DNA of 64,000 nucleotides from an uncultured Collinsella sp. (lineage in GTDB: Bacteria > Actinomycetota > Coriobacteriia > Coriobacteriales > Coriobacteriaceae): the NCBI GenBank assembly GCA_958369225.1, contig CATXID010000003.1, positions 202,430 through 266,429 on the forward strand, in the 5' to 3' direction. The position numbers were made by a program, and so were the translations under genes. The notes beneath the pieces are model-generated. The model worked only from the letters and a program-made list of their open reading frames with translations. It had not been told where the DNA came from and searched no databases. Each line of letters begins with the position of its first letter. The stretch's first letter is position 1. This document shows positions 43,379 to 52,050 of this stretch, one piece after another.

Positions 43379-44341
43379 ATGTCTAAGCCTCTTGGCAAGC
43401 CCGATCGTATCGTCGTCGCCCTTGGCGGCAACGCCCTCGGCAACAACCCCGTTGAGCAGATCGAGGCCGTGAGCAACACCGCTCACGCTCTCCTCGGCCT
43501 GATCGAGCAGGGCAACGAGATCATCATCACCCACGGCAACGGCCCGCAGGTTGGCATGATCCAGAACGCCTTCGCCGCTGCCCACGACGCCATCGGCACC
43601 CCCGAGATGCCGCTGCCCGAGTGCGGCGCCATGTCCCAGGGCTACATCGGTTATCACCTGCAGCAGGGCATCGGCCGCGAGATGCACAAGCGCTATAAGC
43701 GCTGGCACGCCGCCACCGTCGTCACCCAGATCGAGTGCGACCCGGACGATCCCGCGTTCAAGAACCCGACCAAGCCGATCGGCCCCTTCTACACTGAGGA
43801 GCAGGCCAAGGAGTTCATGGCCGAGGATCCCTCCAAGGTCTTCGTCGAGGATTCCGGTCGCGGCTGGCGTCGCGTCGTCGCTTCCCCCGATCCCAAGAAG
43901 ATCGTCGAGGCTGACTCCATCCTCAACCTGCTCGATAACGAGTTCATCGTCATCGCCTGCGGTGGCGGCGGCATCCCCGTCGTCCGCGACTACGAGAACA
44001 AGGGCTGCTACAAGGGCGTTCCCGCCGTCATCGACAAGGACCTGGGCGGCGAGCTGCTGGCCGAGGACTGCGACGCCGACGTTCTGTTCCTGCTGACCGC
44101 CGTTGAGCATGTCGCCATCAACTTTGGCAAGCCCAACCAGGAGGAGCTCGAGGACATCACCGCCGACGAGGCCGAGCGCCTGGCCGACGAGGGTCAGTTC
44201 GGCAAGGGTTCCATGGAGCCCAAGGTCCGCGCTGCCATCAAGTTCGCCCGTTCCCGCAAGGGCCGCACCTGCATCATCGGCGCCCTGGACAAGGCCGCCG
44301 AGACCATGGCCGGCCTCTCCGGTACCCGCATCCACGAGTAG
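43379..44341 (+). CDS. arcC: carbamate kinase
   Basis: 320 residues. Makes ATP from carbamoyl phosphate and ADP, the last step of arginine deiminase or related purine/agmatine catabolism. RIVVALGGNALGNNPVEQ is the N-terminal phosphate-binding motif. EIIITHGNGPQVGMI, the RGWRRVVASPDPKKIVE region and ACGGGGIPV are family signatures, and the end MEPKVRAAIKFARSRKG is conserved. ATG 43379 has AGAAAGGA and the family N-terminus; ATG 43343 does not. No other arc gene is adjacent, so its carbamoyl-phosphate source lies elsewhere. Confidence 0.96.
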   Translation: MSKPLGKPDRIVVALGGNALGNNPVEQIEAVSNTAHALLGLIEQGNEIIITHGNGPQVGMIQNAFAAAHDAIGTPEMPLPECGAMSQGYIGYHLQQGIGREMHKRYKRWHAATVVTQIECDPDDPAFKNPTKPIGPFYTEEQAKEFMAEDPSKVFVEDSGRGWRRVVASPDPKKIVEADSILNLLDNEFIVIACGGGGIPVVRDYENKGCYKGVPAVIDKDLGGELLAEDCDADVLFLLTAVEHVAINFGKPNQEELEDITADEAERLADEGQFGKGSMEPKVRAAIKFARSRKGRTCIIGALDKAAETMAGLSGTRIHE

Positions 44342-44363
44342 CCTCTACTCCATTGCCTCTCTC

Positions 44364-44440
44364 GTGGGCGCCAGGCAAGGCGCCCACAAACTAGCCTCTC
44401 TTCATGAGCCCCGCAGTCCGCTCCGACTGCGGGGCTTTTG
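44364..44440 (+). terminator. tandem terminators after arcC
   Basis: GTGGGCGCC/GGCGCCCAC (44364-44387), then AGCCCCGCAGTC/GACTGCGGGGCT (44407-44436) followed by TTTGC. The second is a clear intrinsic terminator. Confidence 0.85.
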
Positions 44441-44564
44441 CTATTTACCTAGTCCCCGATGGGTGGGTAGTCATTGGGGACGTTCTTAAACGACTAGTCA
44501 AACAAGAACGTCCTCAATGACTACTAATTTAAATCTGTCCCCAATGACTGCGGAAAGCGCATCT
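44431..44564. repeat. flanking repeat copy 1 (with REP palindrome)
   Basis: GGGGCTTTTGCTATTTACCT continuing through CTAGTCCCCGATG and the family A palindrome (44470-44521), to GACTGCGGAAAGCGCAT. The same order of blocks occurs at 50249-50360, so the two copies bracket the beta-glucoside cluster. Confidence 0.75.
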
Positions 44565-44714
44565 CACACCGACGCATTGCTTTCGGGCCCTCTCTCCGTG
44601 CTCCCTATAAGTTCAGCTGGACTCCCCGCAACCTGTTCCGCGTTGGCGGAACGAGCGCGACGTGGAGTGTCATTCTTTACCGCGTTAGACTAGACGCAGG
44701 GAAAGGAGGAGGAC
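44565..44714 (+). promoter_or_regulatory. control region of the PRD regulator gene
   Basis: GTTCCGC-GTTG-GCGGAAC (44634-44651) is a perfect dyad, a candidate operator. A TAGACT -10 lies near 44685. GGAAAGGAGGAGG directly precedes the start codon. Confidence 0.4.
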
Positions 44715-46610
44715 ATGGATGCTCGCGTCAAGCAGCTTGTAAATATGATCGAGGACGCTCAGCCTGTCGCTGTCGCGGTGCTTGCCAAGCGTCTCGAGGT
44801 AAGCGAGCGCGCCGTGAGAAACTATATCCATCGCGCAAACGACAAGCTTGCGGGGGTTGCACGCATCGTTGGCAGCAAAGGGCAATATCGTATCGATGTT
44901 GCACATGCAGATGAGCTTGCTCGCTTGCTAGACAGTGCGGCTCTGGCCCATCCGGGCATTCCTGATACGCGCGACGGCCGTGTGTCCTTCCTTCTTAACG
45001 ACCTTCTCATGCGGTCCCAGTGGGTGACGATTGAGGAGTATGCGGATTTACTCTACGTTTCGGCGCGAACTCTGTCCAATGACATGCGTCTGGTAGAGCA
45101 GAAACTCGCCCAATTTGACTTGACGCTCGAAAAGCGCCCTCGCTACGGAATCCGCGTTGCGGGTGGGGAGTCGCAACGGCGTCTGTGTCTGGCCTCGCTG
45201 GTGAGGCCCGTGTTGCCCGACACCGACGATGCAGAGCTCGCCGAGCGCCTGCGGGCCATCGCCGCATGTGTGGACGATGCCCTGACTGCCTCGCCCGTCA
45301 CGGTGAGCTCGCTGGCATCCCGCAATCTCATCATGCATCTTTACATCGCTCTTGGCCGCATCGAGCAGGGCTGCTATGTCCCGGCTGCAGAATCGGACGT
45401 TTTAAAGCTGGAGGGAACGCGCGAATACGCTGCGGCTTTCCAGATTGCCGCAAACATCAAGGATGCCCTGGGCGTGAGCATGCCCCGAGAAGAGGTTGCC
45501 TTTATCGCAATCCATTTGCTCGGCAGGGGCACGGGCGTGCCCGAGAAGGGCTCGGCCGTTATCTCGGACGAGATGTGGGAGATCGCTTCCGAGATGGTAT
45601 GTGCGGTCAACGATGAGTTTAGGTTTGACTTTAGCAGCGATCTTGAACTTCGCATGAACCTTGCTCGGCATATTGGCCCTCTGGGCTATCGCCTTGAATA
45701 TCACATGCATATGGATAACCCCATGCTGCCCGATATCAAGACGAGGTTTCCGTTGGCCTATTCGATGGCGGCCGGCACCTCGCAGGTACTCGAGCGTCAT
45801 TTTGGCAGCCAGCCCTCTGATGAGGAGCTCGGCTACATCGCCATGGCATTTGCCCTGGCCCTCGAGCAGCAAGCCGACCAGCCGCGTCGCAAACGCATCC
45901 TGATCGTGTGCGCCTCGGGAGCGGGAAGCGCCCGTATGCTCGAGCACCAGTACCGCAAGCAGTTTGGTATGTATATCGAGTCGATTGAGACATGCGACGT
46001 CGCCCGCGTGGGAACGCTCGACTTTTCGCACATCGACTACGTGTTCACAACGGTGCCGCTCAACGTCAAGTTGCCCGTGCCCGTCCGCGAGGCCGATTTC
46101 TTCTTGGAGACGAGCGATGTCAACGCTATCCGCAAGGTGCTGAGTGATGACGCTGCGCAATCGGACTCCCTGAGCGCTTTCTTTAGCCGTGCCCTGTTCT
46201 TCAACCGCGTTGAGGCGTCGTCGAAGCAGGCCGTTCTCCGATATCTCTCCGAGCGCGCCGTCGAGAGCGGCCGTGTCGATGCCCAGTTTGCCCAAGAGGT
46301 TGCCGAGCGCGAGAGCGCGAGTGCCACCTCGTTTGGCAATGGGGTGGCCATGCCCCATGGGATGCATCCTTTGAGCGCCGAGGCCTTTGTTACCGTGGGC
46401 CTGCTCGAACATCCCATTCTTTGGGACGAATACGGCCATGAGGTCGATATCGTCTTTATGGTGTCGTTTGCCCGGTCGGGCGGCGATGAGGCGCGGATCT
46501 TGAGCTCGCTGCTCGCTGAGATCTTTATGGACCGCCAGGGGGTCGAGCGCTTACGCGAGCGCCGGTCCTGGCATGAGCTGATGGCGCTTGTGCAAGCGCA
46601 TACGGCTTAA
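44715..46610 (+). CDS. BglG/LevR-type PRD transcriptional regulator with EIIB/EIIA modules
   Basis: 631 residues. DNA-binding activator controlled by PTS phosphorylation. Two N-terminal HTH regions (VAVLAKRLEVSERAVRNYIH and VTIEEYADLLYVSARTLSND) are followed by two PRDs (about 190-390) with His in IAIHLLGRG and LARHIGPLGYRL. A GatB-like EIIB domain has Cys in IVCASGAGSARMLE (about 398). A C-terminal EIIA of the fructose/Ntr type has His in GVAMPHGMHP (about 551). All phosphoacceptor sites are present. It heads the beta-glucoside PTS cluster and probably regulates it. Confidence 0.92.
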   Translation: MDARVKQLVNMIEDAQPVAVAVLAKRLEVSERAVRNYIHRANDKLAGVARIVGSKGQYRIDVAHADELARLLDSAALAHPGIPDTRDGRVSFLLNDLLMRSQWVTIEEYADLLYVSARTLSNDMRLVEQKLAQFDLTLEKRPRYGIRVAGGESQRRLCLASLVRPVLPDTDDAELAERLRAIAACVDDALTASPVTVSSLASRNLIMHLYIALGRIEQGCYVPAAESDVLKLEGTREYAAAFQIAANIKDALGVSMPREEVAFIAIHLLGRGTGVPEKGSAVISDEMWEIASEMVCAVNDEFRFDFSSDLELRMNLARHIGPLGYRLEYHMHMDNPMLPDIKTRFPLAYSMAAGTSQVLERHFGSQPSDEELGYIAMAFALALEQQADQPRRKRILIVCASGAGSARMLEHQYRKQFGMYIESIETCDVARVGTLDFSHIDYVFTTVPLNVKLPVPVREADFFLETSDVNAIRKVLSDDAAQSDSLSAFFSRALFFNRVEASSKQAVLRYLSERAVESGRVDAQFAQEVAERESASATSFGNGVAMPHGMHPLSAEAFVTVGLLEHPILWDEYGHEVDIVFMVSFARSGGDEARILSSLLAEIFMDRQGVERLRERRSWHELMALVQAHTA

Positions 46611-46725
46611 GGCTTCTTTTGTCGAAAACCCTGCCTGCCTGCAATAAACCTCGAGGATTGCGGGTGGGAGATAGGCGTTTCGAATATTCAAGTACAAACC
46701 AAACATCACGGGAGAGGAGACCGTT

Positions 46726-47052
46726 ATGGACGATCAGGGAACCGAGATGGTTTCGTTTCAGCTGGTCGCTGCAGCGGGAGAGGCGCGCAGCCTTGCCTTC
46801 GAAGCCCTTGAAAAGGCAAAGGCGGGGGATTTTGACGCTGCCGCCAAACTCATGAAGCAGTCAAAGGATGCGGGAATCAAAGCTCACCACATCCAAACGC
46901 AGCTGCTTTCGACCGAGGCGGCGGGCGAGCATCTGTCGGTGGATGTGTTGCTGGTCCATGCTCAGGACCACCTCATGTGCTCCATGCTTGCTCAGGAGCT
47001 CGTGCAGGAGCTGATCTGCCTGTATGAGCGCACTGCAGCCAAGAACGCCTAA
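46726..47052 (+). CDS. PTS lactose/cellobiose-family EIIA component
   Basis: 108 residues. Cytoplasmic phosphocarrier. All-helical family member: SLAFEALEKAKAGDFDAAAK, the active His in DAGIKAHHIQTQLL (about residue 50) and VDVLLVHAQDHLMCSMLAQE. GGGAGAGGAGACC precedes the ATG. First structural gene of the operon after the regulator, with 115 nt between; the gap may hold an own promoter. Confidence 0.93.
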   Translation: MDDQGTEMVSFQLVAAAGEARSLAFEALEKAKAGDFDAAAKLMKQSKDAGIKAHHIQTQLLSTEAAGEHLSVDVLLVHAQDHLMCSMLAQELVQELICLYERTAAKNA

Positions 47053-47098
47053 CGGCGTGCGGCGACTATCCAACCAATCAATGCGAAGGGAACCCCTT

Positions 47099-47392
47099 AT
47101 GAAGATCCTTCTTGTTTGCGCAGCTGGCCTGTCTACAAGCATTCTGATGAAGAAACTCGAGAAATACGCGGAGCAAAACGGCATCGAGCTCGATATCGAT
47201 GCGGTGGGTATCGGCGAGTATCAGGAGACCTGCGCCGATTATGACGTGCTGCTCTTGGGGCCGCAGGTGTCCTACCAGCTCAACACCGTCAAGCAGGGGA
47301 GCGGTAAGCCGACCGCGGTCATCCCCGCACAGGACTACGGCATGGGCAACGCCGCCAACGTGCTGGCACTCGCCCAGTCGCTGTTGGGCTAG
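47099..47392 (+). CDS. PTS lactose/cellobiose-family EIIB component
   Basis: 97 residues. The phosphocysteine is in MKILLVCAAGLSTSILMKKL (Cys7). LLLGPQVSYQLNTVKQG and the end NAANVLALAQSLLG are family features. ATG 47099 gives the exact family N-terminus, with GAAGGGA upstream. It lies between IIA and IIC genes. Confidence 0.94.
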   Translation: MKILLVCAAGLSTSILMKKLEKYAEQNGIELDIDAVGIGEYQETCADYDVLLLGPQVSYQLNTVKQGSGKPTAVIPAQDYGMGNAANVLALAQSLLG

Positions 47393-47401
47393 GAGGCGAC
47401 C

Positions 47402-48751
47402 ATGGAAAAGTTCATGACCCTGCTTCAGGAAAAACTGACCCCTATTGCCAATTTCTGCGGCGCCGAGCGCCACTTTGCCTCCATGCAAAAGGGCTTTATG
47501 AGCGCGATCAGCTTCATCTTGGTCTCTGCCGTCTTTATGATCATCGCCAACCCGCCGGTCACGGCCGACCTGGTGGCGCGGGGCGGGTTCTGGTCCGTCT
47601 TTGGCCCTTGGCTCGATTTTGCCACGGCCAATAAGCTCACGCTGCTCATCCCGTTCAACATGACGATGGGCATACTGTCGGTGATCGTGACGTTCGCAAT
47701 CGCCTATAACCTGGCGGGCACCTACAAGATGCCCAAGCTTAACGCCGGTATGACCTCGCTGGTGATGTTCCTGATCGCCGCGGCGCCGTCGTCCTACTAC
47801 CAGCTTGCTGATGAGTCCGTGCTCCAGGCGGTCCCCTGCACCTATCTGGGTGCGCAGGGCCTGTTTACCGCCATCATCGTTGCCCTGGTCTCCGTCGAGG
47901 TCGCGCACTTCTGCCAGACCAAGGGCATCACCATCAAGATGCCCGATGGCGTGCCGCCGTTTTTGTCCGAAACCTTTGGCGCCATCGTGCCTATGCTCGC
48001 CAACATCCTCATCTTCTTTGGTGGCAACCTGCTGATCCAGATGATCGATCCCACGCTGTCCATCCCCTCGGTTATCGAGAAGCTGCTCGCTGCCCCGCTT
48101 TCCGTCGCAGTTGACTCTGTGCCCGGCGCACTGCTTATCTGCTTCATGACGCTGCTGTTTTGGTGCTTTGGCGTCCACGGCAACATGATCGTGATGCCCA
48201 TCACCGCCCCGGTCACGCTTGCCGCCTTTGCTGCCAACGCCTCGCTCTACGCTGCTGGGCAGCCGCTTGAGTTCCACCCGGTACTCATGTCGATGGTCAT
48301 CAACCTCATCGGCGGCACGGGCAATACGTTCTCTTTTGTGGCGCTCTGCGCGTTTAGGGCAAAGTCGCAGCAGCTTAAGGCATTTGGCAAGGCATCGATC
48401 GTGCCGAGCTTCTTCCGTATCTCCGAGCCCGCGATCTTTGGCGCACCCATCATCTTCAACCCGATCCTCATGATTCCGTTTGTGCTGGGCGGTATGATTT
48501 CGGCCCTGCTGTATTGGGGTGCAATCTCACTGGGTCTTGTCTCTAACTTCTACATCTTGGTGAGCGGCACGTTCCCCATCTTCGTTCAGGGCTTTATCCA
48601 GTGCCTCGACCCGCGCATCTGGGTATTTACGATCGTTTTGATCGTGGTCATGGCTGTGGTCTGGTACCCGTTCTTTAAGGTGTACGACAACCAGCTCCTG
48701 GCACAGGAGCAGGAGAACGCCGCGGCAGCTTCTGCCAAGGATACTGAGTAG
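47402..48751 (+). CDS. PTS lactose/cellobiose-family EIIC permease
   Basis: 449 residues, about ten membrane segments. It begins MEKFMTLLQEKLTPIANFCG as CelB/ChbC-type permeases do, and has the substrate-site motif GVHGNMIVMPI, the region FRISEPAIFGAPIIFNPILM and a cytoplasmic Ala/Lys tail. Imports a beta-glucoside or chitobiose/cellobiose-like sugar as the 6-phosphate; the true sugar is not visible. GGAGG precedes the ATG. Confidence 0.94.
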   Translation: MEKFMTLLQEKLTPIANFCGAERHFASMQKGFMSAISFILVSAVFMIIANPPVTADLVARGGFWSVFGPWLDFATANKLTLLIPFNMTMGILSVIVTFAIAYNLAGTYKMPKLNAGMTSLVMFLIAAAPSSYYQLADESVLQAVPCTYLGAQGLFTAIIVALVSVEVAHFCQTKGITIKMPDGVPPFLSETFGAIVPMLANILIFFGGNLLIQMIDPTLSIPSVIEKLLAAPLSVAVDSVPGALLICFMTLLFWCFGVHGNMIVMPITAPVTLAAFAANASLYAAGQPLEFHPVLMSMVINLIGGTGNTFSFVALCAFRAKSQQLKAFGKASIVPSFFRISEPAIFGAPIIFNPILMIPFVLGGMISALLYWGAISLGLVSNFYILVSGTFPIFVQGFIQCLDPRIWVFTIVLIVVMAVVWYPFFKVYDNQLLAQEQENAAAASAKDTE

Positions 48752-48752
48752 C

Positions 48753-50207
48753 ATGGGTTACTTTGACAGAACGTCTGCTGCCGGTATGCCCGAGGGCTTT
48801 TTGTGGGGCGGCGCGCTCGCTGCCAACCAGGCCGAAGGGGGCTGGAACGAGGGCGGCCGCGGTATGTCGCACTCCGACCTGATTCCACAGGGTCCCGACC
48901 GCTGGGATGTGATGGTTGGCAGGCAAAAGCCCGTGGATGATCCGGACAGGCTGTATCCATGCCGTTGGGGCAACGACTTCTTCCATCATTGGCGCGAGGA
49001 CGTCGAGCTCTTTGCCGAGATGGGCTTTAAGTGCCTGCGTCTTTCAATTTGTTGGAGCCGTATTTTTCCCACAGGGATGGAGGCCGAGCCCAACAGTGAG
49101 GGCTTGGAGTTTTACCGTCAGGTATTCGAGGCGCTGCGCGAGCACGGAATCGAGTCGCTCGTGACGCTGTCGCACTACGACTATCCGTTGGCTCTGGTCG
49201 AGCACTATGGTGGATGGCAAAGCCGAGAGATGATCGAGCGGTATGCGCACTACGTCGAGACCGTCGGACGTGCGTACCAGGGCCTCGTGCGTTATTGGCT
49301 CACCTTCAACGAGATCAACAGCGTGGCGCTGTCCTATCTCAACGCGGGCGTCACGCTCGAGGATGAGCGTGACCGTGCAGCCGTGACCGCGGCGTTCTCG
49401 CACCATATGTTTATGGCGAGCGCTCGCGCCGTCGAGATCCTGCACAAGATCGATCCCGCAAACAAGGTGGGTTGCATGATCGCTGCCGGTGCGACCTATC
49501 CGTACCGTTGTGCGCCCGAGGACGTATGGCTTGCGTATGAGGAGGACCGCGGCCGCTACTTCTACACTGACGTGATGGCTGCGGGCGCCTATCCTACTTG
49601 GAAGCTGCGTGCGCTCGAGAAAGAGGGTGTTTACGTGCCCTTTGAGCCGGGCGATACGGAGTGTCTGGCCGAGCATACCGTCGACTTCATCTCGTTCTCG
49701 TACTATTGCTCGCGCTTGGTGTGCGCCGATGACCAGGTGATCGCTGAGAAGGCGGAGGGCAACGTGTTCCCGACGCTGCGCAATCCGTACCTCAAGGATA
49801 AAGAGACTGCCTGGAAATGGCAGATCGATGCGCTGGGTTTGCGCGTGACGCTTGCCGGCTACCACGATCGTTACCATCTTCCGCTCTTTATCGCTGAGAA
49901 CGGTGTGGGCGGACTCGATGCGCTGGAAGACGGCAAAGTCCACGATGCGTATCATATTGATTACCTGCGCAGGCATATTCTTGCGCTACGCGATGCAATT
50001 GTCGAGGACGGTGTTGACCTGATGGGATACACGCCGTGGGGCTGTATCGATCTGGTATCGGCCTCGACGGGGCAGATGAAGAAGCGCTATGGCTTTGTTT
50101 ATGTCGATGCCGATGATACGGGCAAAGGCACGTTCGATCGCTACCGAAAGGACAGCTTCTGCTGGTATCAAAAGGTCATTGCATCAAATGGCGAGGACTT
50201 GAGTTAA
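48753..50207 (+). CDS. GH1 6-phospho-beta-glucosidase
   Basis: 484 residues, glycoside hydrolase family 1. Hydrolyses the phosphorylated disaccharide delivered by the PTS. The N-terminal signature FLWGGALAANQAEGGWNEGG is present, as are LSICWSRIFPTG, the acid/base Glu in YWLTFNEINSV (about 189) and the nucleophile Glu in LPLFIAENGVGG (about 383). The phosphate-binding region near LVSASTGQMKKRYGFVYVD is conserved. It starts one base after the IIC stop. Confidence 0.95.
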   Translation: MGYFDRTSAAGMPEGFLWGGALAANQAEGGWNEGGRGMSHSDLIPQGPDRWDVMVGRQKPVDDPDRLYPCRWGNDFFHHWREDVELFAEMGFKCLRLSICWSRIFPTGMEAEPNSEGLEFYRQVFEALREHGIESLVTLSHYDYPLALVEHYGGWQSREMIERYAHYVETVGRAYQGLVRYWLTFNEINSVALSYLNAGVTLEDERDRAAVTAAFSHHMFMASARAVEILHKIDPANKVGCMIAAGATYPYRCAPEDVWLAYEEDRGRYFYTDVMAAGAYPTWKLRALEKEGVYVPFEPGDTECLAEHTVDFISFSYYCSRLVCADDQVIAEKAEGNVFPTLRNPYLKDKETAWKWQIDALGLRVTLAGYHDRYHLPLFIAENGVGGLDALEDGKVHDAYHIDYLRRHILALRDAIVEDGVDLMGYTPWGCIDLVSASTGQMKKRYGFVYVDADDTGKGTFDRYRKDSFCWYQKVIASNGEDLS

Positions 50208-50223
50208 CCCTTGCAAGCCTGCT

Positions 50224-50258
50224 GCCCCCGCGGCCCGTTTCGGCCGCGGGGGCTTTTG
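50224..50258 (+). terminator. terminator of the beta-glucoside PTS operon
   Basis: GCCCCCGCGGCC (50224-50235), loop CGTTTC, GGCCGCGGGGGC (50242-50253), then TTTTGC. Confidence 0.9.
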
Positions 50259-50360
50259 CTATTTACCTAGTCCCCGATGAGACCCTCATTCTGTGGGTAG
50301 TCATTGGGGACGTTCCTAAACGACTAGTCATTTAAGTCTGTCCCCAATGACTGCGGAAAC
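50249..50360. repeat. flanking repeat copy 2 (with REP palindrome)
   Basis: Repeats the blocks of 44431-44564: GGGGCTTTTGCTATTTACCT...CCCGATG (50249-50279), a 12-nt insertion, then GTGGGTAGTCATTGGGGACG and the arms GTCATTGGGGAC/GTCCCCAATGAC (50300-50352). Confidence 0.75.
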
Positions 50361-50655
50361 CCGGCACTTGGGGACGTTCCTTTTCTGCCGGCAGCTTGGA
50401 ACAGTCCTTAAAGCCCGCATCAATCAACTGCGGAAAGCGCATCCCAGAATGAGCGTCCAACATGGGACATGGTTTCCCTTGAGGGCCTCAACCGGAAAAT
50501 GCATCCCGGAATGTTGCCGGAAAGTGGAACGTAGTTTCCCAAACAGGCCGTGCGCGGAAAGTGCATCCCGCTATCGAACTTCAAAGCGGGATGCATTTTC
50601 CGTGCCAGCAGTTCCGGGCAGCCAACGACCACTCATTTAAGTCTGTCCCCAATGA
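50361..50655. repeat. degenerate tandem array of GCGGAAAGTGCATCCC units
   Basis: No gene. The word CGGAAARYGCATCCC occurs at about 50441, 50492 and 50549, roughly 50-60 bp apart. The units also share GTTTCCC blocks, and an inverted copy GGGATGCATTTTCCG lies at about 50587. A family B REP unit (50370-50398) and a half family A unit (50630-50656) flank it. The word also closes the repeat at 44552-44566. Confidence 0.6.
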
Positions 50656-51690
50656 CTAGTAGTAGGCCCACATGGCTTCGACTTCGTTAAGGACTTCTAC
50701 GACGCCCCAGCGGCGGACGCTGCGGCTGGCCGAGTTGGGGTCGTAGACGCCAATCTGGTCGGCGTCGTCAATACCGTAAAGCACAATGTAGTGGCCCACG
50801 TTGGTAAAGGTGCCCGGCCGAACGGCGGCGATGATGGGCGCTCCCGAACGCAGCGCCTGAGTCATCGAGTCGCGATCGTTATGGAGCTCCGTTCCGTTAA
50901 GTCCCAACTGCCACGCGCCGCTCGTCATAAACGACCATTCGGTTGCACCAGTGGGGGCGTAATTGCCCGCCTCAGAAAGCGCGCACATATCGACGGGGGT
51001 CATATCGGTGCGTCCCGTCTTAAAGATATAGACCATGGTGAGGCACGTAGGCCCGCAGGCATTTTGGCGGATGGTGCCGCCGGCGTAAGACAGCTCCGAC
51101 CACGCAGGGTCGATCTGATAGATATGGGGCATCGTGCCGGCTTGCCATTGCGGGCGCGGGGTCGAAAAGGCGAAAGAATAACCGGGCGCGACGGGGGCCT
51201 TGAGCAGCTTGTCCTCGGCGGTGGGCTCGAGACCGGCCGAGCCGTGGGACATACAGGAGCTCATAAACACAAAGACCAGACAGGTGAGGATAGAGCACAG
51301 TGCGAGGCGAAGTCGACGAGCCGGCAGGGCGGGGGCATTCACGTGCGATGTCGAGCGGTAGGGCTTGCCGTCGCGTCCACCTTGGGGATGCGAAAAGAAG
51401 CGGTTGATATGGATGCCGGGCTGACGTGCGCCGTTGCGGCGCAGTTGCGGAACCTCGGCTTGATGCTGTCGAGTGCGCGCGCCTAAGCGGCTGTCTTGCT
51501 GCGCGCTTGTGCCCGTGCGCGGACGGCCACTTTGCCGTGTTTTGCTTGCCTGCTGCCGAGACGAAGGCCTGGGTTGCTCTTGAGGACGTTGCGGATTGCT
51601 GCTCGTGGCACTTCTGGGCGTCGGCGTGGTACGGCCAGCAAGGCGAACGCTTTGTCGCCGTTGATCACCGTCGTTGTATCCGTATGCCAT
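50656..51690 (-). CDS. C39-like cysteine peptidase, membrane anchored
   Basis: 344 residues. A long basic, Arg/Gln/Ser-rich cytoplasmic N-terminus (about 1-120) is followed by one membrane helix (about 125-150, LRLALCSILTCLVFVFMSSC). The extracellular papain-like domain (about 185-344) has the catalytic Cys in RQNACGPTCLTMVY, His in NVGHYIVLYGID and Asp/Asn in VYDPNSA. Peptidase_C39_2 proteins often process cell-surface or wall proteins. The stop abuts a REP element. Confidence 0.8.
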   Translation of the reverse strand: MAYGYNDGDQRRQSVRLAGRTTPTPRSATSSNPQRPQEQPRPSSRQQASKTRQSGRPRTGTSAQQDSRLGARTRQHQAEVPQLRRNGARQPGIHINRFFSHPQGGRDGKPYRSTSHVNAPALPARRLRLALCSILTCLVFVFMSSCMSHGSAGLEPTAEDKLLKAPVAPGYSFAFSTPRPQWQAGTMPHIYQIDPAWSELSYAGGTIRQNACGPTCLTMVYIFKTGRTDMTPVDMCALSEAGNYAPTGATEWSFMTSGAWQLGLNGTELHNDRDSMTQALRSGAPIIAAVRPGTFTNVGHYIVLYGIDDADQIGVYDPNSASRSVRRWGVVEVLNEVEAMWAYY

Positions 51691-52050
51691 TCGTACCGCC
51701 TTGTCTCATGTATAACCTGTCTATCCTACAAAAAAGATGTGCAACAAATGGGTCTGCGCGTCAAAAGCTCGGTAAACGGTACGAAAGGCGCAAAACACAC
51801 GGCCTCAAAAACATCTCTATATGCGTCCGATGAACGTACGCCCGTCGGACGGGCGGCAACAATGAACGGCAAACCGTGCCGTTCGTCCCAAAAACGGCGC
51901 CGCTCATATGCGAGTTCGGCCTTCGGTCGAGCCATGGGCGGCCATGCTGCGCCAAGGCCGTATCTTAAAGCCACGAAATAAAAGAGCGCGGCAAAACAGA
52001 CCGCGCAAGGGGTGACGTCAAGGGGCGTCAAAAAGGAAAGGAGGGGAACA
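51691..52050 (+). promoter_or_regulatory. leader region of the APC permease gene
   Basis: About 360 nt without a gene. GCGCGG/CCGCGC (about 51988-52009) and TGACG/CGTCA (52014-52030) make two small hairpins directly before AAGGAGGGG. The rest shows nothing clear. Confidence 0.35.

Noticed and set aside
50438..50620. CRISPR array
   Set aside because: Units are degenerate, differ in orientation and spacing, and no cas gene is near.
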